Source of the DNA: Ypsolopha sequella
Taxonomy: Eukaryota > Arthropoda > Insecta > Lepidoptera > Ypsolophidae
DNA length: 64,000 nt
NCBI GenBank assembly: GCA_934047225.1
Contig: OW203988.1
Coordinates: 62,001-126,000, forward strand
Reading direction: 5' to 3'
Shown here piece after piece: positions 20,001 through 27,319 of the stretch (its first letter is position 1; every line of letters starts with the position of its first letter). The notes beneath the pieces were generated by a model. The model was not told the DNA's origin and did not search any database. It saw only the letters and a program-made list of their open reading frames with translations. A program made the translations under genes and the position numbers.

Positions 20001-20143
20001 TGGTCTGACACCCAGCCCTGAGGCACATAAAGAGGCTCAGCCACCACTGCCACGTGTATCAACCACTGCGCCATACTCTGAAACAAGAGGTCCTGAGCGA
20101 TGGCACAGTGGTTAATATTCGCCTGGAGGATTCGCAGGGCCAT
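17012..20143 (-). CDS. ORF2 of element F: endonuclease and reverse transcriptase
   Basis: Encodes about 1,043 residues from the ATG at 20,143. Numbering two codons upstream: APE endonuclease with QANINH near 9, GDLNAKS (D124) and SDHR (D200, H201); reverse transcriptase with KVAPGLDG, NQFGFRRGRST, SLDITNAFN, GVPQGSVLGPLLWN and YADD (668-669); then a CX2C...HX4C zinc motif near 965-985 (CHHCAAVVDSADHTLVDC). This endonuclease-RT-CCHC layout is typical of R1-group elements such as SART1. It should cut the telomere repeat and prime reverse transcription there. The ATG lies two bases after the ORF1 stop (TGA GT ATG on the minus strand), suggesting termination-reinitiation. A TTG six bases upstream is in frame but needless. 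Confidence 0.93.
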   Translation of the reverse strand: MALRILQANINHCAIAQDLLFQSMAQWLIHVAVVAEPLYVPQGWVSDQTGTVALVSRGAVGSPPFENVAKGRGCVAAQLGELVIIGVYFSPSRSVSEFEHFLAELGSLVLRSQPHPVLIAGDLNAKSEAWGSPVRNERAEPLEDWLGQMGLNVLNQGSAWTCVRHNGASIVDVTFASPTLASRVQRWGVIEDVESMSDHRYIRFDVSASLDATRWTNICDAGPRWVLHRLDREALEEATIVQAWASCPDSLVQVEDEANWFRDAMTQICDAAMPRARPIPPKRQVYWWSAEIADLRCVCVQARRQYTRHRRRRRERNNDLPDTEEEALLAAYKVAKKALRVAISQAKEAARQELLRTLDYDPWGRPYRAARKKLRPWAPPLTQSLRPQLVDEVTSALFPSRAHHVPPQMAADIASYPREDSAPPVSEEEFRGALVKLRARKVAPGLDGIPGRVLGLALKEHFGPRFRRFLSVCLEQGHFPLQWRTGKLVLLRKEGRPAESPSAYRPIVLLDEVGKLFERIIAGRIIDHLESAGPDLSDNQFGFRRGRSTIHAILRVKALADQAVTQGEVVLAVSLDITNAFNTLPWSCIKEALRYHKVPEYLLKIVDSYLSERYIRYPGREAWGQRAMSCGVPQGSVLGPLLWNIGYDLVLRGANLRGVEATCYADDTLVTARGFTFRDAAILATAGVAHVVRRIRSLGLEVALHKSEALCFHGPRNSPPADAGIMVGGVRIAVGSTMKYLGLVLDSRWNFAAHFERLVPKLTTTSAALSRLLPNLGGPKTSCRRLYMGIVRSMAMYGAPVWADTLTRSNITLLRRSQRVMASRVIRAYCTISAEAACVIAGSLPWDLDASALSSVYYWREEARQQGLRWAPREIEAERERIRGEAVEDWAMRLAESTYGRRAIDAIQPVLPQWLSREHGAPTFRLTQVLSGHGCFGKYLCRIGRETSEACHHCAAVVDSADHTLVDCPAWVEERSALRAIVGQDLSLPAIVGVVLADRSAWHAFATFCEMVISQKEAAERERERVDPTRRARRGRRRRGDRP

Positions 20144-20148
20144 ACTCA
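20141..20148 (-). promoter_or_regulatory. Stop-start junction TGAGTATG of element F
   Basis: On the minus strand the ORF1 stop TGA is followed after two bases by the ORF2 ATG. SART1 has an overlapping UAAUG stop-start shown to work by translational coupling. This arrangement is looser but should use the same mechanism. It is preserved in copy G. Confidence 0.6.
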
Positions 20149-22458
20149 ATCCGTGGCCATTGAGTCCGCCGCCGCTGCAGCCTCGACTCCAGCCGAGGGG
20201 TTGGGAAGCTGAGGAGCAGGTTGTGAAGCCCCCACAGCCTTCCTCTGCTGCTTCTTGGAGGGTGGGATACAGGCTTTATTTCCCACCCTATGATTCGCCG
20301 GCTTTCCAGCCGCAGCGCAGACAGAGCAGTGCGGGTCTGCGGCACACGATTTGGCTTTGTGGCCAGATTGCCCACAGCGGTAGCAGTCGTTGCTGCGGTC
20401 CACCACTGACTTGCAGCACAGGCCGACATGCCCAGCCTCAAGGCAACGGTAGCACCGCATGGCCTTTGGCGGCAGCAGCTTAACTTTTGCCGAGACCCAC
20501 CCAACCAGGAGACGTCGGCCCTGCGCTAGCTTTTTTGCAGCGGCGACCGGGCAACTAACCAATAAGCTGCCGGATCCGGAAGGGTTCAGGCGCAGCTCAC
20601 CAACCTTTACCTGCTCTTTGGAGCATCCGCTGGCCTGGACAACCGCAAAGGCGACCTCATCTGAGGTTGTGGAGTCATCCAGACCAAAGACGCGAAGCTC
20701 CGCGCACTTAGTGGGCCTGGACACCTTCACCTCCTCAGCATTGAGCGCTTTGCGGAGTTCCTCCGCTAATGCGTCAGCTGCCGGCTTGCTTGACGCCCCC
20801 GGGATCTCTAAAATACGAGCTCCCGTTAAGGCTCGACGGAACCGCAAGCCGGTAACGCCAAGGCTGGCAAGGTTCACCTTCTGCTTCGCCTCCGCCAAGA
20901 CTTTCGCATAGGTGATCCCTCTTTCTGCTGCCTGTGGCTGCAAGGTAACCACCACAGCCTCAGAACGCGGAGACCGGAGCTTAGCCGGAGCCCTGGCGGG
21001 TGGCCTGTTAGTTGCCTTGGCTGGTGGCCGTGTCGCAGCTTCAGCTTTTTTACTGGCTCCACGCCCTACAACAGTGGTCCACGTCTCGCCACTGTTGCTC
21101 GGGGCCGCCCCCTCAGAAGGACCCCCTGGACCTACATTTGGAGCCCCTGCGTCACCAGCCCTCTTCCTCCGGCGCCTGGATTTGGCCACGTTCGGTGATG
21201 GTTCTACAGTTGTTGCCCCCTCTACGGCTGAAGGGGCAACTGCTGGCCTCTGTCTCTGGGCAGCCTTCTTCTTATCCGCAGCAAGTGGAGGACGTAAAGG
21301 TGCGGCGGGCAACAGCCTGGACTCCAGCGAGCTAAATTTGGCGTCCACCATGCTCCCCACTTCCAACATGATGGTCCGCGCAAACTTTGCAAGATCCGGA
21401 CTCATCTCCTCCGCTGCCGGTCTAGACCGAACAGGCTGGCTGCGTGTGGGCGGTGGCACAGACGCCACCCCCTTTGGCGACGAAGAAGCCAAAACTTCAA
21501 TTTGCGGCTCCGAGGGAGCTGGAGAGGGAGAAGTTCTGCGCCGACTGGCAGCCTCCATCTCCGAGCGAAGAGTCTGGAACTCTCTGCGGAGTTCCACCTG
21601 TTCTACCCTCAAAGCTTCATTCTCCCGCCTCAACCGCTCAACCTCGGATTGCAGGCGGCTGTTGTCAGCTTGAAGTTTGGTAACTTCCTCACTTGCCGTG
21701 CGACTGCTGAGTGCTTTAGAAGCTACAGCAATCGCATCGGCAGATTCCTTCAGGGCCTTTACGAAAGTGCCCTTCAGGTTTTTCGAAGCTTTGGCCACGT
21801 TTAAAACGATGGCCAAGCTGTCGGTTATGGTTGATTGCAGGTCGGTCGTCAACCTGCTATCATCCTCCTCTGAGATCATGGTATCCAGGCACGTGGAGCG
21901 CTTCGCACGGGCTTCCAGGACCTGGTCCACTACCTTTTCTTGCAGTCGGAGCTGCAGCTCCTCCTCTTTCGCCTTAGCATACTCTGCTTTGGACTTGGCC
22001 AGGCCCACATACTGACCAGTAGTCAGTGGCCGGCCTCGTCCTCTCCTAGCTGTCGCTACTTTAGGGGGGGCTGGTTTTGAGCTCCCGCCCGTGCCGCTCC
22101 CCGAACCCGAGCCTGAAGAGGGTCGTTTACGTCTTCGACTCTGGCGTTGCCAGAGTCTACCAGGCTTTCCGTTTTCTTCCGCATCACTCTCTCCAGAAGC
22201 CGAGTTAACTACTTCTGGATTTGCGACTGGCTGACAGTCGCTGTCGTCGGGCGTACCAACGATATTTTCTTTTTGGCGGTTGTTGCCCCCCCCAGAATAC
22301 GAGGGGCTGCCCGAGCTATGCTCGGGGAGGGATTCTCCGGTCAAGCCGGTACCCTCCTGGGGTAGTTTCTTTTCACAAGACGCCATCATAAGAGGTTTCC
22401 TTTTCTGAGAGGGGGAGGGGTCCCCCTTCCCGCTTGGGACTGGAATCCTTCCAGCCAT
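20146..22458 (-). CDS. ORF1 of element F: gag-like protein with coiled coil and zinc knuckles
   Basis: Encodes 770 residues from ATG at 22,458. The N-terminal 150 residues are Ser/Gly/Pro- and Arg-rich with basic stretches (QSRRRKRPSS), suggesting nuclear import signals. Residues about 255-305 form a leucine-heptad coiled coil (KLQADNSRLQSEVERLRREN). A Pro/Ala/Lys-rich middle leads to a globular block around 520-660. The C-terminus has zinc knuckles CX2CX4HX4C (about 667-680), CX2CX4HX4C (about 690-703) and a third Cys/His cluster ending near 740. This matches SART-type ORF1 proteins, which form telomere-directed ribonucleoprotein. Confidence 0.92.
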   Translation of the reverse strand: MAGRIPVPSGKGDPSPSQKRKPLMMASCEKKLPQEGTGLTGESLPEHSSGSPSYSGGGNNRQKENIVGTPDDSDCQPVANPEVVNSASGESDAEENGKPGRLWQRQSRRRKRPSSGSGSGSGTGGSSKPAPPKVATARRGRGRPLTTGQYVGLAKSKAEYAKAKEEELQLRLQEKVVDQVLEARAKRSTCLDTMISEEDDSRLTTDLQSTITDSLAIVLNVAKASKNLKGTFVKALKESADAIAVASKALSSRTASEEVTKLQADNSRLQSEVERLRRENEALRVEQVELRREFQTLRSEMEAASRRRTSPSPAPSEPQIEVLASSSPKGVASVPPPTRSQPVRSRPAAEEMSPDLAKFARTIMLEVGSMVDAKFSSLESRLLPAAPLRPPLAADKKKAAQRQRPAVAPSAVEGATTVEPSPNVAKSRRRRKRAGDAGAPNVGPGGPSEGAAPSNSGETWTTVVGRGASKKAEAATRPPAKATNRPPARAPAKLRSPRSEAVVVTLQPQAAERGITYAKVLAEAKQKVNLASLGVTGLRFRRALTGARILEIPGASSKPAADALAEELRKALNAEEVKVSRPTKCAELRVFGLDDSTTSDEVAFAVVQASGCSKEQVKVGELRLNPSGSGSLLVSCPVAAAKKLAQGRRLLVGWVSAKVKLLPPKAMRCYRCLEAGHVGLCCKSVVDRSNDCYRCGQSGHKAKSCAADPHCSVCAAAGKPANHRVGNKACIPPSKKQQRKAVGASQPAPQLPNPSAGVEAAAAADSMATD

Positions 22459-22798
22459 TCATCCCATCGGCACGGGACACCTTGAGATTAGGGTGATTCT
22501 TTATAGAGGTTGTCTTCCTCGTGGCCTTATAGAATAAGGCCTCCGTTCCCACATGTGTGGGTTTACGGATTGTCCGACGGTGGCCGACAGCCACGCCTGC
22601 CAGTAGTGACACTGGTCAAGCCCGCCGCACTCAGTCACCTCTTCTGCTTCCTCTGATAGGCAGAGGAATGCGAAGAGTGACTCCCCCCCTGCTGGTTTTG
22701 GTCCGCGCCGGATGAACCGGTACCTCCCATATCTGGGAGGCATTCCCCTATCCGCCACCGGGGGACGCGCCCGATAGAAGACCAGCAACTCCCACGGG
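22459..22798 (-). promoter_or_regulatory. 5' UTR of element F
   Basis: About 340 bases between the telomere repeat and the ORF1 ATG, read on the minus strand beginning CCCGTGGGAGTTGC. Moderately GC-rich. It presumably carries the internal promoter; no sequence motif I could verify. Element G lacks it through truncation. Confidence 0.6.
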
Positions 22799-22866
22799 AA
22801 CCTAACCTAACCTAACCTAACCTAACCTAACCTAACCTAACCTAACCTAACCTAACCTAACCTAAC
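22799..22866. repeat. Telomeric (CCTAA)n, about 13 units
   Basis: Uninterrupted CCTAA repeats between the 5' end of element F and the poly(T) of element G, so the two SART-like copies sit head to tail, each in telomere repeat. Confidence 0.97.
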
Positions 22867-23295
22867 CTTTTTTTTTTTTTTTTTTTTTTTTTTACGTGGG
22901 GAAACCCTCATGGGTACACCACCACCCGGGGGGGATGGTGGTGTTATGTCGGACTCTTACCGACTAAAACCCCACGGTGGTCACCGTTGGCGCATATATT
23001 GGAGGGGTCCCGGGAACCGCCGAGTGGCATACTTCCGGTACCCTCCGCGCCCGCCACCGCCGAAGCAGTGGCCCCCCCTTGGGGGAGGTAGAAACTTCCC
23101 CCCGCACCACCCTGGTGCTGCGGCGGCACGCACCACAAACGTGTCGCCGCCTCTCCCGGAGTCGCGAGGTGGTGCGCTAAGGGCCCCCCGCCCCGCGCAC
23201 CTGCGACCCCGATACCCCTTTAAGCGGGCTCTTACCGCAGGCAGGGGATACCGTAGCCCTATTCTACTGCCCGGAACTACAGGGCATCGAGGTGA

Positions 23296-26200
23296 CTACG
23301 GCCTGTCACCTCGACGTCGGCGGCCCCGTCTCGCACGGCGAGTTGGGTCCACCCTCTCACGTTCGCGCTCTGCGGCCTCCTTCTGCGAAATTACCATCTC
23401 GCAGAAGGTGGCAAAAGCGTGCCAGGCCGATCTGTCGGCAAGTACCACCCCCACAATTGCAGGCAGTGATAAATCCTGCCCGACAATCGCACGAAGAGCG
23501 CTGCGCTCCTCCACCCAGGCTGGGCAATCCACCAAGGTGTGATCTGCGGAGTCCACCACAGCGGCACAGTGATGACACGCCTCAGATGTTTCCCTTCCGA
23601 TCCGGCACAGGTACTTCCCGAAGCAACCGTGTCCGGAAAGCACCTGCGTCAGACGGAAGGTAGGCGCGCCATGCTCTCGGCTTAGCCACTGCGGCAGTAC
23701 GGGCTGGATGGCATCAATAGCACGCCGGCCATATGTGGACTCAGCGAGCCTCATCGCCCAGTCCTCTACAGCCTCGCCACGAATCCGCTCTCGCTCCGCC
23801 TCTATCTCCCTCGGAGCCCAACGCAAACCTTGTTGACGCGCCTCCTCTCGCCAGTAATACACGGACGAGAGGGCACTCGCGTCTAGGTCCCATGGGAGGG
23901 ATCCCGCAATAACGCAGGCAGCTTCTGCGGAAATGGTGCAGTATGCCCGAATCACCCGAGAGGCCATCACTCTTTGCGATCTTCGCAAGAGGGTGATGTT
24001 CGACCTCGTCAGGGTGTCGGCCCACACAGGGGCACCGTACATGGCCATGGACCGCACGATGCCCATGTAAAGCCGCCTGCAGGATGTTTTTGGCCCTCCG
24101 AGGTTAGGCAGGAGCCTACTCAGCGCCGCACTCGTGGTGGTGAGCTTTGGCACCAACCGCTCAAAATGGGCAGCGAAGTTCCACCGGCTGTCGAGGACGA
24201 GGCCCAGGTACTTCATCGTCGACCCGACAGCAATGCGTACCCCCCCGACCATTATCCCCGCATCAGCAGGTGGAGAATTTCGGGGTCCATGAAAGCAAAG
24301 GGCCTCCGATTTGTGGAGGGCCACCTCCAGTCCCAGCGACCTAATACGCCGCACAACGTGGGCCACGCCGGCCGTGGCGAGGATGGCAGCGTCCCTGAAG
24401 GTGAACCCTCGAGCAGTGACCAGGGTATCGTCCGCATAACACGTAGCCTCAACTCCCCTGAGGTTCGCGCCACGCAACACCAAGTCGTAACCGATATTCC
24501 ACAGGAGCGGCCCGAGAACTGACCCCTGCGGAACACCGCACGACATTGCCCTTTGGCCCCATGCCTCTCGTCCTGGGTACCTAATGTACCTCTCAGAGAG
24601 GTAGGAATCCACTATTTTCAGCAGATATTCAGGCACCTTGTGGTACCTGAGGGCTTCCTTGATGCAGGACCAGGGCAAGGTGTTAAAAGCGTTGGTGATG
24701 TCTAGAGACACCGCCAGCACCACCTCACCCTGAGTCACTGCTTGGTCTGCCAAGGCTTTCACCCGCAAAATGGCGTGGATAGTGGACCTACCTCTCCGAA
24801 AACCGAATTGGTTGTCCGATAGATCTGGTCCTGCTGACTCGAGGTGGTCAATAATTCGGCCGGCAATTATACGCTCAAAGAGCTTGCCAACCTCGTCCAG
24901 CAGGACAATCGGACGGTACGCCGATGGCGATTCGGCAGGGCGCCCCTCCTTACGAAGCAGCACCAGTTTGCCGGTCCGCCATTGTAGCGGAAAATGCCCC
25001 TGCTCCAGGCATACCGAGAGGAAGCGGCGAAATCTCGGCCCGAAGTGCTCTTTAAGAGCCAGGCCCAGAACGCGGCCAGGGATGCCGTCCAGCCCGGGGG
25101 CGACTTTTCGAGCTCGGAGTTTTACCAGAGCTCCTCGAAACTCTTCCTCTGAGACTGGTGGAGCTGAGTCTTCTCGCGGGTAACTTGCGATGTCTGCTGC
25201 CATCTGCGGGGGCACATGGTGGGCTCTAGATGGAAAGAGGGCTGACGTCACCTCATCCACCAGCTGCGGCCGAAGACTCTGCGTTAGCGGAGGGGCCCAG
25301 GGGCGGAGCTTCTTCCTGGCAGCCCTGTACGGCCGTCCCCAGGGGTCGTAGTCCAGGGTCCTTAACAATTCCTGTCGGGCAGCCTCCTTTGCCTGGCTTA
25401 TCGCGACACGCAGTGCCTTCTTGGCCACTTTGTATGCGGCCAAGAGAGCCTCCTCCTCGGTATCTGGAAGGTAATTATTTCTTTCCCTCCTTCGTCTCCG
25501 GTGCCGAGTGTATTGGCGCCTTGCCTGCACGCAAACGCAACGTAGGTCTGCGATTTCGGCGGACCACCAATACACTTGCCTCTTGGGAGGAATCGGCCTG
25601 GCTCGGGGCATAGCCGCGTCGCATATTTGCGTCATGGCATCCCGAAACCAATTCGCCTCATCCTCTACCTGTACGAGGCTATCCGGACACGACGCCCAGG
25701 CTTGGACGATCGTCGCCTCCTCCAGTGCCTCCCTGTCCAGGCGGTGCAGAACCCAGCGAGGTCCAGCGTCACAAATGTTGGTCCAGCGTGTGGCATCCAG
25801 AGAAGCGGAGACATCGAACCTAATGTAGCGATGGTCCGACATCGACTCCACGTCCTCTATAACACCCCAACGCTGGACGCGGGACGCCAACGTGGGGCTC
25901 GCGAACGTTACGTCCACGATTGAGGCCCCGTTGTGACGCACGCAGGTCCAAGCCGACCCCTGGTTCAACACGTTCAGGCCCATCTGCCCCAGCCAATCCT
26001 CCAGTGGCTCAGCACGTTCGTTGCGCACCGGAGAACCCCAAGCCTCGGATTTGGCGTTTAGGTCTCCGGCAATCAGCACTGGGTGCGGTTGACTCCGGAG
26101 CACCAGTGACCCCAGCTCCGCAAGGAAATGTTCAAACTCTGAAACACTCCGGCTGGGTGAGAAGTAGACCCCAATGATCACCAACTCACCCAGCTGCGCC

Positions 26201-26427
26201 GCCACGCATCCCCTACCCTTTGCCACATTTTCAAAGGGAGGGGAGCCAACGGCCCCTCGCGAAACAAGTGCCACCGTGCCGGTCTGGTCTGACACCCAGC
26301 CCTGAGGCACATAAAGAGGCTCAGCCACCACTGCCACGTGTATCAACCACTGCGCCATACTCTGAAACAAGAGGTCCTGAGCGATGGCACAGTGGTTAAT
26401 ATTCGCCTGGAGGATTCGCAGGGCCAT
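23296..26427 (-). CDS. ORF2 of element G: endonuclease and reverse transcriptase
   Basis: Intact frame of about 1,043 residues, identical to the ORF2 of F except for an Asp to Tyr change in a basic segment (RERNNDLPD in F, RERNNYLPD here). All endonuclease (GDLNAKS, SDHR) and RT (YADD) motifs are kept. Without ORF1, the 5' UTR and its promoter it is unlikely to be expressed on its own; the intact frame most likely reflects recent insertion. Confidence 0.9.
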   Translation of the reverse strand: MALRILQANINHCAIAQDLLFQSMAQWLIHVAVVAEPLYVPQGWVSDQTGTVALVSRGAVGSPPFENVAKGRGCVAAQLGELVIIGVYFSPSRSVSEFEHFLAELGSLVLRSQPHPVLIAGDLNAKSEAWGSPVRNERAEPLEDWLGQMGLNVLNQGSAWTCVRHNGASIVDVTFASPTLASRVQRWGVIEDVESMSDHRYIRFDVSASLDATRWTNICDAGPRWVLHRLDREALEEATIVQAWASCPDSLVQVEDEANWFRDAMTQICDAAMPRARPIPPKRQVYWWSAEIADLRCVCVQARRQYTRHRRRRRERNNYLPDTEEEALLAAYKVAKKALRVAISQAKEAARQELLRTLDYDPWGRPYRAARKKLRPWAPPLTQSLRPQLVDEVTSALFPSRAHHVPPQMAADIASYPREDSAPPVSEEEFRGALVKLRARKVAPGLDGIPGRVLGLALKEHFGPRFRRFLSVCLEQGHFPLQWRTGKLVLLRKEGRPAESPSAYRPIVLLDEVGKLFERIIAGRIIDHLESAGPDLSDNQFGFRRGRSTIHAILRVKALADQAVTQGEVVLAVSLDITNAFNTLPWSCIKEALRYHKVPEYLLKIVDSYLSERYIRYPGREAWGQRAMSCGVPQGSVLGPLLWNIGYDLVLRGANLRGVEATCYADDTLVTARGFTFRDAAILATAGVAHVVRRIRSLGLEVALHKSEALCFHGPRNSPPADAGIMVGGVRIAVGSTMKYLGLVLDSRWNFAAHFERLVPKLTTTSAALSRLLPNLGGPKTSCRRLYMGIVRSMAMYGAPVWADTLTRSNITLLRRSQRVMASRVIRAYCTISAEAACVIAGSLPWDLDASALSSVYYWREEARQQGLRWAPREIEAERERIRGEAVEDWAMRLAESTYGRRAIDAIQPVLPQWLSREHGAPTFRLTQVLSGHGCFGKYLCRIGRETSEACHHCAAVVDSADHTLVDCPAWVEERSALRAIVGQDLSLPAIVGVVLADRSAWHAFATFCEMVISQKEAAERERERVDPTRRARRGRRRRGDRP

Positions 26428-26429
26428 AC

Positions 26430-26468
26430 TCAATCCGTGGCCATTGAGTCCGCCGCCGCTGCAGCCTC
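26430..26468 (-). pseudogene. Remnant of ORF1 C-terminus in element G
   Basis: The last dozen codons of ORF1 (ending in the tail AAAADSMATD and stop) survive before the 5' truncation point. Sequence identity with F ends within GCAGCCTC, after which CCTAA repeats begin. Confidence 0.85.
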
Positions 26469-26520
26469 AACCTAACCTAACCTAACCTAACCTAACCTAA
26501 CCTAACCTAACCTAACCTAA
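26469..26520. repeat. Telomeric (CCTAA)n, about 10 units
   Basis: CCTAA repeats between the truncated 5' end of minus-strand G and the 5' end of plus-strand C, so two elements lie here with their 5' ends facing. Confidence 0.97.
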
Positions 26521-27319
26521 TACTTTTTGTCGTTGGCGGATTTTTTTCTTATATAGTGTAATTTATTGTCCTTGTCTACGTTGTTATTGTCAAAATTTTT
26601 CATATTTTTATCACTCACTTTAGTCGCCCTGCTAGAGTTATAACTTTTATTTTTACACTTTTATTTTACTTTTACATTTTGTTGATGTGTTACTTATTAA
26701 TTTCTTTTGTTTTATCATCTCTTTTGAGTCATTGAATTTAATTTGGATTGGAATTTTATTGTTTTATTTTTTTGATTTAATTTTATATTTTTTTAAATTT
26801 TATTAGAACCTATTGGACTCAGACTTTTGTCACATCAATTTTTACCCAATAAGTTTCTGTGATATTTTTACTCGTAGCATAATTTCCCATTTTTATTATT
26901 GACTTTAATCGCCCTACTAGTTTTATAATTTTATTTACACCTTTTTTTTTTTTTTGATCTTATTTTTGCTGACATTTGAATTATTTGATTTTATTTTTAC
27001 ACTATCTCTTTTGAGTCATAAAAATTTATTAGATCCAAGCTGTTTATTGTTTTATTTTTTTGATTTAATTACATTTTAATTTTATTTTTACTTTAAATTT
27101 ATTGATTCAGACTTTTGTCATATTTTTAAATTAATAAACTGTGATATTTTTACCCCTGGGAAATTATAACTGTGATACTTTGTGATAAAAACTTTTTAGC
27201 TGTCCTTACTTTTTAAAATTTTCTTTTATAATTTCAACTTGTCCCGTACACCTTGCACTCTCAGGTTCTTGACATTGTGTATTTTTATTGTGTGACACTT
27301 CCAAACTTATAGCGGCAAC
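26521..27319 (+). promoter_or_regulatory. 5' UTR of element C
   Basis: About 800 bases, extremely T-rich on the sense strand (many TTTTATTTTT runs), without credible coding frames. It contains a diverged tandem duplication of about 286 bases. It should hold the internal promoter. Its composition is unlike the C-rich leader of B. Confidence 0.7.
26612..27170 (+). repeat. Diverged tandem repeat, two units of about 286 bp, in the 5' UTR of C
   Basis: Four anchors recur in order at nearly constant spacing: CTTTARTCGCCCT at 26,618 and 26,903 (285); ATCTCTTTTGAGTCAT at 26,717 and 27,004 (287); AGACTTTTGTCA at 26,821 and 27,109 (288); CTGTGATATTTTTAC at 26,857 and 27,139 (282). The units have diverged by substitutions and small indels. 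Confidence 0.8.

Larger units (their letters stand above)
16585..22798 (-). mobile_element. Element F: full-length SART-like telomeric LINE
   Basis: A 6.2-kb minus-strand element with 3' poly(A) (read as T at 16,585-16,609), a 3' UTR of about 400 bases, ORF2, ORF1 and a 5' UTR, bounded by CCTAA repeats at both ends. On its own strand the tail is followed by GGTTAGG, the opposite orientation to elements A-E and the one described for SART1. ORF2 is shorter than in the plus elements and has neither RNase H nor helicase. Both ORFs are intact. Confidence 0.94.
22867..26468 (-). mobile_element. Element G: 5'-truncated SART-like LINE, near twin of F
   Basis: Minus-strand copy with poly(A) (T at 22,867-22,893), the full 3' UTR, complete ORF2 and only the last 39 bases of ORF1 before breaking off directly into CCTAA repeats. 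At a constant offset of 6,284 bases it matches F base for base except for two substitutions that I found (at 16,968/23,250 region and 19,190/25,474 region). The 5' truncation is the usual result of incomplete target-primed reverse transcription. Confidence 0.94.
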
